Assembly: GCA_947044405.1 (NCBI GenBank)
Contig: CAMRHE010000029.1
Coordinates: forward strand, 519,001-583,000
Reading direction: 5' to 3'
DNA from: Leptodactylus fallax
Lineage: Eukaryota > Chordata > Amphibia > Anura > Leptodactylidae
Length of the DNA: 64,000 bases
Part shown: piece by piece, positions 11,663 through 21,814 of the stretch
How positions within the stretch are numbered: the first letter of the stretch is position 1
Layout of the letters: each line of letters opens with the position of its first letter
Made by a program: the position numbers and the translations under genes
Notes under the pieces: model-generated
What the model was told of the DNA's origin: nothing
What the model saw: the letters and a program-made list of their open reading frames with translations, nothing else
Database searches by the model: none

Positions 11663-11872
11663 AGTGAAGAAATCAGGCAATACCTTTTAGAGGCTAACTG
11701 AGCATAAAGAGTGTGTGAATTTTCAGTTTCTTGTATAACACAATGTCTGAAGAGAGAGCTAGTACTCTCAAAAGCTCACTATCAAATATAATCAGCCTCT
11801 AAAAGGTATCGCCTGATTTCTTCACTCTTCCACTACTTTCTATGGCTAACACGGTACAACATTATACTACAA
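11663..11872 (+). repeat. Penelope-like repeat, second copy, inverted arms around a degenerate hammerhead-like core
   Basis: The tail (about 11780-11872) matches the 6060-6215 repeat almost base for base through GGCTAACACGGTACAAC. The left arm, 11667-11700 (TGAAGAAATCAGGCAATACC...), is the inverse of 11793-11830, so the core is bracketed by inverted repeats. The core at 11747-11773 has CTGAAGA and a GAGAG/CTCTC stem, but AAAA replaces GAAA, so any ribozyme here should be dead. Confidence 0.5.
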
Positions 11873-12033
11873 GAGTGGAGTTGATCCTGGTAGGTATGAT
11901 GTCACAGAAAGGGGCGGAGACACTCCGATGAGGGCGGAGTCTCTTGCATCACAGCTCTGTGCTGTATAGAGGAAGCAGGAGAGGAGCTCGTGTAGATGGA
12001 GAATAGAAAGCTGTGAGGACTGTTTTGTGGGAC

Positions 12034-13125
12034 TGTAAGATGGGGGGAAACAGCCCTCATGTTATGAATGTAACTGTTTCTGTAGATAAGTTTATTTTTT
12101 TTATAAACTGACATTTGTTTGTTTGACCACAAGAGGCCACTGTTACCTCAGAAATAGAAGAGACTGTAATTCTGTAATTCCCTGGAGTAGTGATGTGGAG
12201 ACCCTGTTCTGCAGAGGAGGAACAAGAAGAGAGAGAGTGTGTCTGGCAGCCATCTTAGCTGTGTGCGCTTCTGAGCTTTTAGAAGAAGAAGGGCTGAAGT
12301 GAGAGGAAAAGACATTCTTAAAGGAATAGAGACATATAACAAGAGTGTGCTGAAGCAGAGACTGTTCCAGGGTTTGCTCAGACAGCATCCTAAGGTGAAG
12401 ATTGCTATCAAGGACCGGCTGAGAAGTGGCCCTGTCAGTGAGACCGCATGTGTGGATGAGCCCTGAAACAGTAAAAGAAGTAATCGTTCACGCACCGCAT
12501 TAGATTTTTGGCGCAAATTGCTTGGGACTGAGTAAGGGCCTGTAGTTAGAATAGTTAGGCATACTCATCTTCACAGGCCACACTATTGGTGAATTATCTA
12601 CCTATTCGGTAGTAAGGACTCAGAGAATTCTATTGAGTTGTAACTCCCAGAGAGGAGCTTCTGAGGAAGTCCAGAAGTGACATTTTATACGTTGTCATAT
12701 TTCTTTGGCTTGCAAGCTGACCTACTATGATATTTACTCAGTTATACTTTGTCTGTGGGAAATAGGGGTATTTTGATAAGTTTGTAAGCTCTTGTGTTAT
12801 ACCGTCGGTGCCTCTATCACACTCATTGAATTGTTCCTGTGACTAGGGTGATAAAAAGGAAACAAGCGCCTGGTTAGTAGCAGCCTGCAGATAGGTAAAA
12901 GCTTGGAGTATATTGGAGGCGCACATGAGAGGACACCGCGCTGTACAACACCAGGGTCTCAGCTTCCTGGCTGAGTGTATGTAAATAGTTGAGAATGTTT
13001 TTCTGGTAAATAGGTGTTACTACACAAAGTAAAATCTTGTTTTTTTACTAAATTGATTTGGAGTTGCTTCCTTTGTTCGTGACTTCGCTGTATCCTGGGG
13101 AGCCCACCCCGGTACACGGCTTACA
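12034..13125 (+). mobile_element. Solo LTR (family B)
   Basis: The segment begins TGTAAGATGGGG and ends CGGCTTACA, so its ends are the TG...CA type with a 6-bp inverted repeat. GGAC flanks it on both sides (12030-12033 and 13126-13129), a 4-bp target duplication as left by gypsy-type and retroviral integrases. A homologous copy in opposite orientation lies at 59584-60747. No internal coding region adjoins, so this is a solo LTR left by LTR-LTR recombination. The open frames inside it have no recognisable domains. Confidence 0.85.
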
Positions 13126-13259
13126 GGACTGCATGATGGAAGAGGAGAGATAAGATTGTTTTACATGGGACTGCATGCTGGAGGAGGCTGAGGGGAGGGA
13201 GTGATGTATTTACATGGGACTGTATGTTGAGGGGCTGAAAAGAGAGTGATATTTTACAT

Positions 13260-13830
13260 GGCACTGTATAATGGAGGATCTGGGGGATTGGATTGATGTT
13301 ATGGGTGGGATAGGAGTCCCTGGGGTGCCTTTGGCATTAAAGGAGTTATAGGAGTTCTTGAGGTGCTGCTGGCATCTAAGGGGGGCAGAGGTCCTTGGGG
13401 TGCTGCTGGCATCTAAGGGGGGGAAGGGGTCTATGGAGTGCTGCTGGCATCTAAAGGGAGACAGGGGGGCCATTGGCATCTAAATATGGGAGCATGAGTC
13501 CTTGGGGTGCTTCTGGCATCTAAAGGTTGGTAGCCATCCTTGCAGTGCTGCAAGCATCAAGGGGAGGGTGGGTCCAGCGGTCCTTGGGATGCTGCTGGAA
13601 TCTAAGGGAGGGAAGGGTGCTTCTGACATGTAGGGGAGTACAAGGGAACCTTGGGGAGCTTCTGGCATTTAAAGGGGGGCATGGCCTGTTGGGGTGCTGT
13701 TGAATCTAAGGGGGATGCTGCTGGCATGGATAGGGGGCAGGGGTCCCTGGAGTGCTTTGGGCAACTAAAGGGGTTGGAAAAACAGGTGCCTGGGGTGCCA
13801 TGGACATCTAAATATGGGGGGAGGGCAGAA
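13260..13830. repeat. Degenerate minisatellite, unit about 36-50 bp
   Basis: At least ten imperfect units built on GTCCTTGGGGTGCTGCTGGCATCTAAGG-like sequence, in short pieces such as CTTGGGGTGCT followed by GGCATCTAA, recur at about 13315, 13353, 13392, 13429, 13498, 13581, 13650 and 13788. Spacing varies and purity is low, so the array is old. Frames on both strands are repeat by-products. Confidence 0.8.
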
Positions 13831-14084
13831 TCTGCATCAAAAAAAGCTGAGTAGGTTCTCAGTAATGTGGTTTCTGAGCACAGATTTTAAGGAAATTAGT
13901 TACAGAGAAGTATCCGGGGTATACACAGACAATGGCCCATGTATATAGACACTGCGCCCAGATCTCCAGTAGTACCACTTAAAGAAGTCCGAGCAAAAGA
14001 AATATTTTTAAAATAGGCTGGGGGAGGTGGGAAAAAAAAATCATACTCATCTGTCCCTGGTGCTCTGGTGTCTTCCCAGAAATA

Positions 14085-14653
14085 AATATTTCACAATATA
14101 TAATTACATATTGTTTTTGTAATTAATCACTATGCTTTAAAGAGGACTTTTCATGTCCTCATGCACATGCGATTTTACATACCGCTAGAAAGCCCAGTAC
14201 TCATCCATAGACTTGTACTGGGAGGGATGTTCCTCACAGCTCAGCGTCATCGCTGGGCGGTAAGAAACGCCCCCTCTGACAGTATAGCCTATGGGCGAGT
14301 ACTGTCAGGGGGCGTTCCTTACAGCCCAGCTAGACTGTCAGGAACACCCTTCTGACGTGGGCCCCGGGGAACATACCAGGAAAGTCGACAGTGCGCTGAA
14401 TTCAGCACACTGTTGGCTTTCTAGTGGTATGTAAAACCACACGTGCCTGAGGACATGAAAAGTCCTCTTTAATCATGTTTAATTTGTAACAATGAAAATA
14501 CATCCTGTATATCAGATATTTACATTATTATTCATAACAGTAGCAAAATTACAATTATGAAGTAGCAACGAAAATAATTTTAGGGTTGGGGGTCACCACA
14601 AAATGAGGAACTGTATTAAAGAGTCGCGGCATTAGTAAGGATGAGAACCACTG
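14085..14653. mobile_element. SPIN-like hAT fragment split by a MITE
   Basis: The right end GAGAACCACTG (to 14653), the GTCGCGGCATTAG block, the GGGGGTCACCACA block and the TATCAGATATTTACATTA block appear in the order I know from non-autonomous hAT repeats related to SPIN ('Space Invaders'), which spread horizontally among tetrapods. The left part (14085-14140) continues the same repeat and is interrupted at a TTAA by the MITE at 14141-14468. The 5' terminus is missing. Identification relies on recall of the consensus. Confidence 0.55.
14141..14468. mobile_element. TTAA-flanked palindromic MITE inserted in the hAT fragment
   Basis: The ends AGAGGACTTTTCATGTCCTCA and TGAGGACATGAAAAGTCCTCT are perfect complements over about 20 bp. 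TTAA lies at 14137-14140 and 14469-14472. The next blocks (TTTACATACCGCTAGAAAGCC / GGCTTTCTAGTGGTATGTAAA) are also inverted. A relative of the same family lies at 50693-51178. Because it splits the SPIN-like repeat, it is the younger of the two. Confidence 0.88.
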
Positions 14654-14661
14654 GTCTAGAA

Positions 14662-17287
14662 CTAAACTGTGTGAAATCCTAAGGGTCTCGAACCAGGCAG
14701 GTGCAGACAGTGGGAATAATAATAGTTGTGGTTGCAGTGCACCCAGTAACTGGCACAAAGGAGTCAGAAAATAAGTGCATTAAACACAATCCTTTTTACT
14801 GGTAAATGTCAGCAAAAGGTAAATCGACTTGAAAGTTGCAAACAGGTATCTATTGTCATGCAATTTATGGGGCTTCTTAACAATTTCTTATCATTTCTTA
14901 TTACTCCCTGCATAACTCACTGGAGGGAACCTGAGAATGGGAGTAGTAGTAGCAGTGTTGTCAATGGTAGACCAAGGACACTCAACCAACTCCTACATCA
15001 CACCCCCCTATTTGAGGCAACATTGAGGGGTCCTTTAGTATACCTGATGGTGGTAGTAGTTCCCCCAGGGCACTTCCTGTTGTAAGGAGTCCTCTCCTCT
15101 CCTGAGCCTGGTGGTAGTGGTTGGAAGGGCCCTGATGGTAAGCACAGGAATGACTGTGCAGTTGAATGAAATGATGAAACATTACTGAGGCAACAATAAC
15201 CAATACAGCTTCCCAGATGGTGGCAGTAGTAATTCTACTGTGAGTGATGGTATTAGGCCTGGTAATGGTTTTCCACAACAAAGGAATGCCCAATTATGGA
15301 TGTTAAGTCCAGTGCGTTTTATCTCCACTCCAATATTTTTATACTCTGCCTCTCTCAATATATAAGGGGGCGGTGAATTAATAAGTCCCAAATAGTACCA
15401 TGTATACCTGTGTGCTGCAGGGTCCAGGTTGTGAAGCTCTGATACACCTCAAATTCTTCCCTGTCTCAGGGCTGTAGAAATAGTCATGTGCTCAGGTTCC
15501 TAGAAGAAACCACAACTTTTCCCTCAGGGACTGCAATGGTCACCCCTCTAGTAATGGCAACTTCATTTCTCTGAGGACTCACCTAGACTCAATAGATTTG
15601 GAGACTCTAAGTCTCCTCCCCTAAATCAAGGTTGGTCAGGCTGAACCAAGTTCCCCTACAAGGAAGGACTGTACCTCTCACCAGAGTAGAATGCTCCAAA
15701 AAGGGGAAAAATAACATAGGGAAGCTGCAGAACATATATATACAGACTGTGGCACATATATAAAACAATGCCACAGTGCAGAATATATAGCAGTGTCCAC
15801 TGGGATGCTGTAACCATCTCTGCTTTGTGTTTAAACCCACTAGGGAGGCCCAGAGGCTGGGAGTAGTAGTACTTAAAATGGCTACTGTGGCTAGGAACTC
15901 AACCAAATTTTGCAGCTTTCCTACTGGGCTGGTGCAGTGTTAAAGGGGCTTGCAGGTTAGCTGGTAGTGTTTCCCCTGGGGCACGTCCTAGCTGTTGTCA
16001 GCCTACCTGACCTAGATGGAGGTTGGCCATGATGCTCATGATGTTTGTGCAGGAATAAGACTCGGGAGACAACAGGTTTTCAAAAAAACAGGGTAACATG
16101 TACTTTTTACTTGAGGTAGAACCAGGTAACACAGCATCCAGTTTCTGGAAGTACAATTCTTATGGCATTACTGCTGCAGGTTGGGTGCTGAAATGGCAGT
16201 TAATACACCCATTTTGCAGTCCGCCTCTCCCTTGCTATTGCAGTCTTCACATTAGTTAGTTTACAGCACCCACTCACAAAAGCCACAAAGTCTCTAAAGG
16301 TCAGCACTGCAGGGTATAAGTCAGCAGGGTTGTTGTCTTTCCTGAGGTGTAGGCTGGGTCACAGCTTTATGGCCCATATAACACTTAGCCTTAGATTCTT
16401 ATTGGACACACTACTCTGTATCACAAGCCAAGCAGGGAATATTCCCATCTCCTGACTGCTAGAATGATACCATATTTGTCTAGCTGAACTTTGTCCCTGG
16501 ATAACTTGGGCTCTGGCTCAGTCTCTCCTCACATTCCTCTCTTTTCAGAGGACAGGGGAAGACTACCTGTCTCCTCCTCCAACTTAGAACTCTGTAGAAG
16601 TGTCATACTATCTCTCATCTTCCACTCCAAAGTGGTTTAGCCCATTAAAGGGATAATTACTCATTATGTACATGCAGTGTACAAAGATGCTATATAAAAT
16701 GCAAATTAAATGCAAACATTTTGTAGTATTCCCAGTGGGACACTACATTTTCAGCTAGTGACATGGGTCATAGTCCTTCTTTAAGACTTCTGGCTCCTGA
16801 CCCCTCCTCAGTACCTGCCAGACTGTTGCTCACTCTGGTCATTTCTTGGTGACCTCCTTTAAACTTGGACCGATCTGCCACTTGACATCTCTCCATGCCA
16901 TGCCATGCTCCATGCTGAGCAGTCACAACAGCACACTACAACCTGGACCCCTGGCTCTGTCACTAGGATCTGCTTTCACTATGGCCCCTGTTGCTGGACT
17001 CACAAGGCCTCTAGTCAGACTTGGTCCAGTTTCTGTAGGCCTCACCTCAGGCTTCAGACCTAGTCAATTGTACTTTCCCTGCTGGGGAGTACTTGGCACA
17101 CTTTGCATTTTACTCAATAGCTTGTTCTCTTGTTGCATCATAGAGATTATGCAATGGGCACATTGCACTTTTGCAGTAACTGGTGGTTGAGATCTATGAA
17201 AAACAGTGGGGTAGAAGCCACCAGGAGAGCCAGAGAGGTGCAGAGTGGTCCCATTTCATGTGACTGGTGCTCCTCCATGAGTGTATA
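14662..17287. other. Unclassified sequence with two related blocks
   Basis: No gene recognised. Two stretches, about 14935-15080 and 15858-15995, share words in the same order (GGGAGTAGTAGTA, GGTAGTGTTTCCCC-like, GGGGCACKTCCT) and may be remnants of a duplicated or LTR-like repeat. The rest holds no bounded element that I can identify. The 114-codon frame at 16846-17190 has no recognisable domain. Confidence 0.35.
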
Positions 17288-17289
17288 TA

Positions 17290-18856
17290 CAGTCATGGCC
17301 AAAAGTTTTGAGAATGACACAAATATTCTATTTTCACATGATCTGCTGCCCTCTGGTTTTTATGTGTGTTTGTCAGATGTTTTTATCACATACAGAAATA
17401 GAATTGCATTCATATTATGAGTAACAGAAGTTTATATTGACAGTTAGAATGAGTTAATGCAGCAAGTCAATATTTGCAGTGTTGATCCTTCTTCTTCAGG
17501 ACCTCTGCAATTCTCCCTGGCATGCTCTCAATCAACTTCTGGACCAAATCCTGACTGATAGCAGTCCATTCTTGCAGAATCAATGCTTTAATTTTGTCTG
17601 AATTTCTTGGTTTTTGTTTGTCCACCCGTCTCTTGATGATTGACCACAAGTTCTCAATGGGATTAAGATCTGGGGAGTTTCCAGGCCATGGACCCAAAAT
17701 CTCTATGTTTTGTTCCCTGAGCCATTTAGTTATCACCTTTGCTCTATGGCAAGGTGCTCCATCATGCTGGAAAAGGCATTGTTGAGCGCCAAACTGCTCT
17801 TGGACGGTTGGGAGAAGTTGCTCTTGGAGGACATTCTGGTACCATTCTTTATTCATGGCTGTGTTTTTAGGCAAGACTGTGAGAGAGCCGATTCCCTTGG
17901 CTGAGAAGCAACCCCACACATGAATGGTTTCAGGATGCTTTACAGTTGGCATGAGACAAGACTGGTGGTAGCGCTCACCTCTTCTTCTCCGCATAAGCTG
18001 TTTTCCAGATGTTCCAAACAATCGAAAAGGGGATTCATCAGAGAAAATGACTTTACCCCAGTCCTCAGCAGTCCACTCCCTGTACCTTTTGCAGAATATC
18101 AGTCTGTCCCTGATGTTTTTTCTGGAGAGAAGTGGCTTCTTTGCTGCCCTCCTTGAGACCAGGCCTTGCTCCAAGAGTCTCCGCCTCACAGTGCGTGCAG
18201 ATGCACTCACACCTGCCTGCTGCCATTCCTCAGCAAGCTCTGCACTGCTGGTAGCCCGATCCCGCAGCTGAAACACTTTTAAGAGACGGTCCTGCCGCTT
18301 GCTGGTCTTTCTTGGGCGCCCTGGAGCCTTTTTGGCACCAATGGAACCTCTCTCCTTGAAGTTCTTGATGATGCGATAGATTGTTGACTGAGGTGCAATC
18401 TTTCTAGCTGCAATACTCTTCCCAGTTAGGCCATTTTTGTGCAGTGCAATGATGACTGCACGTGTTTCTTTAGAGATAACCATGGTTAACAGAAGAGAAA
18501 CAATGATGGCAAGCACCAGCCTCCTTTTAAAGTGTCCAGTGGTGTCATTCTTACTTAATCATGACAGATTGATCTCCAGCCCTGTCCTCATCAACACCCA
18601 CACCTGTGTTAATGGAGCAATCACTGAAACGATGTTAGGTGGTCCTTTTAAGGCAGGGCTGCAATCATGTTGAAATGTGTTTTGGGGGATAAAGTTCATT
18701 TTCTAGGCAAATATTGACTTTGCAAGTAATTGCTGTTAAGCTGATCACTCTTTATAACATTCTGGAGTATATGCAAATTGCCATTAGAAAAACTGAAGCA
18801 GTAGACTTTGTAAAAATTAATATTTGTATCATTCTCAAAACTTTTGGCCATGACTG
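17290..18856 (-). mobile_element. Complete Tc1/mariner transposon, DD35E type
   Basis: Terminal inverted repeats open CAGTCATGGCCAAAAGTTTT and match over about 38 bp with a single mismatch. TA flanks both ends (17288-17289 and 18857-18858). The 1567-bp body contains one intact transposase gene on the minus strand. Nearly identical ends plus an open reading frame suggest a recent insertion that may still be mobile or has only recently stopped. A different Tc1 tail at 40200-40549 ends in the same ATGGCCATGACTG word. Confidence 0.95.
17467..18483 (-). CDS. Tc1/mariner transposase, intact, DD35E
   Basis: 338 residues when started at the ATG at 18483, whose context AACCATGG is a strong Kozak match. 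An upstream in-frame ATG at 18516 would add 11 hydrophobic residues unlike any Tc1 N-terminus. The first about 110 residues form the two helix-turn-helix subdomains that bind the terminal repeats, joined by a GRPR motif. The catalytic triad is visible: Asp in VIFSDES, Asp in LFQHDGAPCH and Glu in [12 protein letters not shown] count 35 residues between the second Asp and the Glu, one more than the 34 of classic Tc1. That spacing fits the DD35E 'Traveler' lineage reported from fishes and frogs; the lineage assignment is inference. No stop or frameshift is present. Confidence 0.93.
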   Translation of the reverse strand: MVISKETRAVIIALHKNGLTGKSIAARKIAPQSTIYRIIKNFKERGSIGAKKAPGRPRKTSKRQDRLLKVFQLRDRATSSAELAEEWQQAGVSASARTVRRRLLEQGLVSRRAAKKPLLSRKNIRDRLIFCKRYREWTAEDWGKVIFSDESPFRLFGTSGKQLMRRRRGERYHQSCLMPTVKHPETIHVWGCFSAKGIGSLTVLPKNTAMNKEWYQNVLQEQLLPTVQEQFGAQQCLFQHDGAPCHRAKVITKWLREQNIEILGPWPGNSPDLNPIENLWSIIKRRVDKQKPRNSDKIKALILQEWTAISQDLVQKLIESMPGRIAEVLKKKDQHCKY

Positions 18857-19160
18857 TAGAGAGAACAGGCTGTGGGCAGCGGGTGGCCCCTCAAAGTCCT
18901 ACAATGGCCTGGTAGGACAGACTGTATAGACTGCAAACACTTTGATGCAACCTGACCTGATGAGAGATCCTGTGGGGGTTGAGATCTCCAACGTTGGTTA
19001 AGAATCATAGTATAAAGACCTGCCACATATTTCCACTTAAAATGTAATTGTTTCCATCATGTTAATGGGGTTGAGGCCAAAAAAACTTAGAATTTGTTTC
19101 AATGCCTGTTAAAGATTGATGACCTATCCTTAGCACCATGTAACAATTTTCAAAAAAATA
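18857..19160. other. No gene recognised
   Basis: About 300 bp between two transposons. No repeat or coding feature is recognised. Confidence 0.45.
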
Positions 19161-19318
19161 TTTGTTCCCAGTTGTTAAGTGTGTTTTCCTGATTGTTTGT
19201 ACCTTAAATGAACAGAAAAAAGTTATTATTCCCTGTAAACTTTGCTTTTGTGGTCAGCACAATGATATTTTGAAATTGATCTATTTTTAAGGATATTCGC
19301 AATATTTCAAGATACTTA

Positions 19319-19402
19319 AGAAGCTTCTGGAATTGTGAGAACTATCAAGAAGTTTCTAGAACTGCCCAGAATTATCTAGAACTTTCTGGGACTGTACAGA
19401 AT
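19319..19402 (+). promoter_or_regulatory. Heat-shock-element-like array (GAA/TTC pentamers)
   Basis: At 19319-19333 the sequence reads aGAAg cTTCt gGAAt, a perfect three-unit heat shock element. From 19338 to 19402 thirteen consecutive 5-bp units follow in exact register. GAA stands in the odd units at 19338, 19348, 19358, 19368, 19378 and 19398. TTC or a decayed form stands in the even units, with intact TTC at 19353 and 19383. Alternating nGAAn/nTTCn is the binding site of heat shock factor trimers. The array lies about 390 bp upstream of the gene's ATG and just inside the left terminal repeat, a plausible promoter position. Function is inferred. Confidence 0.6.
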
Positions 19403-19796
19403 TGTAGGTAGCTGTATAACTACAGTTATATAGGGCCACTATAGCCCTTCCTGAGAGACGGAGAGACAGGATCTAATTGATTGGGATTGCATAGTAAGTG
19501 GGCAATGGCCATCACAGACAAAGGGGAATTGACCTAGACAGACAGGTGTGAATTCAATATCTATTCAGATTCTGATAACTACAGTATTCACACTTCACCC
19601 CACACCCATTACAGGAGGAGCTTAGGAATGTAAATGTATATATTGTGTGTTACTCTGGTACCGGGTGATCAATCTTGCTCTGCTGAATCCTCAGTACACT
19701 CTTGAACTTTAATACTGCATCGAATAAAGACCATTTTTATCAAGTTTGGAGAGACATCCTTTTTCCTTACAGTTCACAGCAACTTAGTCAATTTAG

Positions 19797-21613
19797 ATGG
19801 CATCAAGAGGTTGCATACATCCAGCAGACGCATTTTGCTACGTATGTGGCCAGTTTATAAAGACAAGAGCGAAAAAGTACTCTGTGGAAGCATCTGCTAA
19901 GATGTGTGAGGCCTACAAAGCATACTTCGGCATGCCTGTTGGTGACCAAGATAAACCATGGGCTCCTCATTTCACATGTGAGCACTGCAAGAAAATTCTT
20001 GAAGGTAAGTGGATAAATGCTACTCTCTTAAATAGCAGATTAACTGTGTTAATATTGTAAATATCACTAGTCATTAGTGTGAAATAGGCCTAAATCAAAT
20101 TCTCAATCCAAATATAATTTTGTTTGCTTATAGGTTGGTACAGGGGAGAGAAGAGAGCCATGCATTTTGCTATCCCAAGAATTTGGCGTGAACCGACTGA
20201 TCACTCAACAAATTGCTACTTCTGCATGGTGGACCCTTCCAAACGTCGCACTGGCAAAAATGCACCGCCTGTAACGTATCCTGACATTCCGTCATCTATT
20301 GCCCCAGTACCACACTGCCCTGAACGTCCTGTACCAACACCTCCAGACAGAGCTACACCACCTTCAAAAGAAAGCAGCAGGTCAGACATCGAGGAAGACG
20401 TTGAAGATCACGATTTCTCTTCATATGCAGATGAGGAGCGGAAGCCATACTACCCTAACCAAAAAGACCTCAACGATCTGATCAGAGACCTTGGTCTCAC
20501 CAAGTCCAACGCTGAGCTTCTGACATCAAGGCTCAAGCAATGGAACTTATTAGATGAAAGCATCCAAGTCACAGATCAGAGGAAGCATCACCAAGTTTTT
20601 TCCATCTTCTTCAGTCATCAAGATGCACTGTGCTTCTGCAACAATGTGGCCGGTCTATTCGAGGCTATAGGTATCACCTGTAACCCGAATGAGTGGCGCC
20701 TCTTCATAGACAGCTCATGCAAGAGCCTCAAAGCCGTGCTGCTTCACAATGGGAACAAGTATCCGTCTCTTCCTGTAGCTCATTCGGTGCACCTGAAAGA
20801 GGAATACACCAGTGTCAAGATGTTGCTAGGTGCCTTGAAGTATGATGAGTATGGCTGGGAATTTATCGGAGATTTCAAAATGGTGTCATTCCTGATGGGC
20901 CTCCAAGGTGGTTTTACTAAGTATCCTTTATTTGCCTTTGGGACAGCCGGGATACTGAAGCGCACTACCACAGGCGGGACTGGCCTCAGCGGACAGAGTT
21001 CACTGTGGGGAAGAACAATGTAAAGTGGGAGCCACTGGTGGACCCATGCAAGGTGCTGATACCACCACTACACATCAAGTTGGGGCTCATAAAACAATTT
21101 GTCAGGGCTCTAGATAAGGAGTCGAGAGCTTTCAATTACCTCCAAGATCTTTTACCTAAGCTGTCTGAAGCAAAGATCAAAGCTGGTGTCTTCGTCGGAC
21201 CACAAATCAAGAAGATCATAGAGTGCAGTGAATTTCCCAAGAAGCTGAATAGGAAGGAGAGAGCAGCTTGGAACAGTTTTGTCGAAGTGGTTCGTGGCTT
21301 CCTAGGCAAACATAAAGATGAAAACTATGTACAACTGGTTCAGACTCTGATAAAGAACTATGCTGCAATGGGCTGCAGGATGTCACTCAAAATCCATATC
21401 CTTGATGCTCATCTTGATAAGTTCAAAGAGAACATGGGAGCTTATTCAGAGGAGCAAGGCGAGCGCTTTCACCAGGACATTATGAACTTTGAACGCCGTT
21501 ACCAAGGACAATATAACGAAAACATGATGGGCGACTATATTTGGGGATTGATTCTTGAAACTGATTTGCAGTATAGTTGTAAATCCCGCACACTTCTGAA
21601 CAGTTTTTGGTAA
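19797..21613 (+). pseudogene. Transposase-like protein, two exons, one frameshift
   Basis: Exon 1 runs 19797-20004 and exon 2 from 20134. The 129-bp gap has a textbook GTAAGT donor and a TTATAG acceptor, and joining restores the smooth reading ...CKKILEGWYRGEK. The spliced product would be about 560 residues. CxxC pairs at residues 14-17 and 61-64 and a third (CYFC) early in exon 2 suggest an N-terminal zinc-binding domain. A proline/acid-rich linker follows. The second half contains LFIDSS, GDFK and EEQGERFH, which could be the Asp, Asp and Glu of an RNase H-like DDE core; that is my inference. The frame shifts once at about 20925-20945: upstream reads KYPLFAFG, while downstream WDSRDTEAH lies in another frame. 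So this copy is broken, and the stop is at 21613. Confidence 0.7.
20005..20133 (+). other. Predicted intron in the transposase-like gene
   Basis: Begins GTAAGT after GAAG and ends TTATAG before GTTGG. Length 129 bp. Removal preserves the frame. Reading through it meets a stop at 20058-20060, so splicing is needed for a full-length product. Confidence 0.7.
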
Positions 21614-21814
21614 TCTGTGTAAATTTACAATGCATATAGTGTTCTTAGTTTCACTGTATAAATGAGAAGATGCAAAACCGTCTGTTTCTATAGTAAAAAT
21701 GCATAATTTTCGTTGCCGTGGTCACAAAAGCGAAGTTTATGATGAATGTAAGCAATTTTTAATTTGTTTTAGACATAAGCAATTGGAATATAACATTTAA
21801 AAGCTGGGAACAAA

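Larger units (their letters stand above)
19161..21814 (+). mobile_element. DNA transposon of unplaced superfamily with transposase-like gene
   Basis: TTTGTTCCCAG at 19161-19171 is mirrored by CTGGGAACAAA at 21804-21814. Inward of these, roughly 35 further bases remain about 70% complementary (for example TTCC..ATTG..T on both arms). The 2654-bp interior contains a two-exon gene on the plus strand and a repeated GAA/TTC array near the left end. Target duplication is unclear because both flanks are A/T-rich. The encoded protein belongs to a multi-copy family I have seen in arthropod, hemichordate and fish genomes as uncharacterised proteins. I cannot name its superfamily with confidence. Confidence 0.7.

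Noticed and set aside
12143..12516. Overlapping 81- and 122-codon minus frames
   Set aside because: They lie inside the family B solo LTR; the second copy at 60 kb does not conserve them as one frame.
13260..13830. Possible CRISPR-like or coding repeat array
   Set aside because: Units are degenerate, spacing is irregular and the genome is a vertebrate; it is a minisatellite.
19437..19796. Additional 5' exon of the transposase-like gene
   Set aside because: A TTCCTTACAG acceptor-like word lies at about 19761-19770, but no convincing donor or coding exon upstream was found; a 5' UTR intron remains possible.
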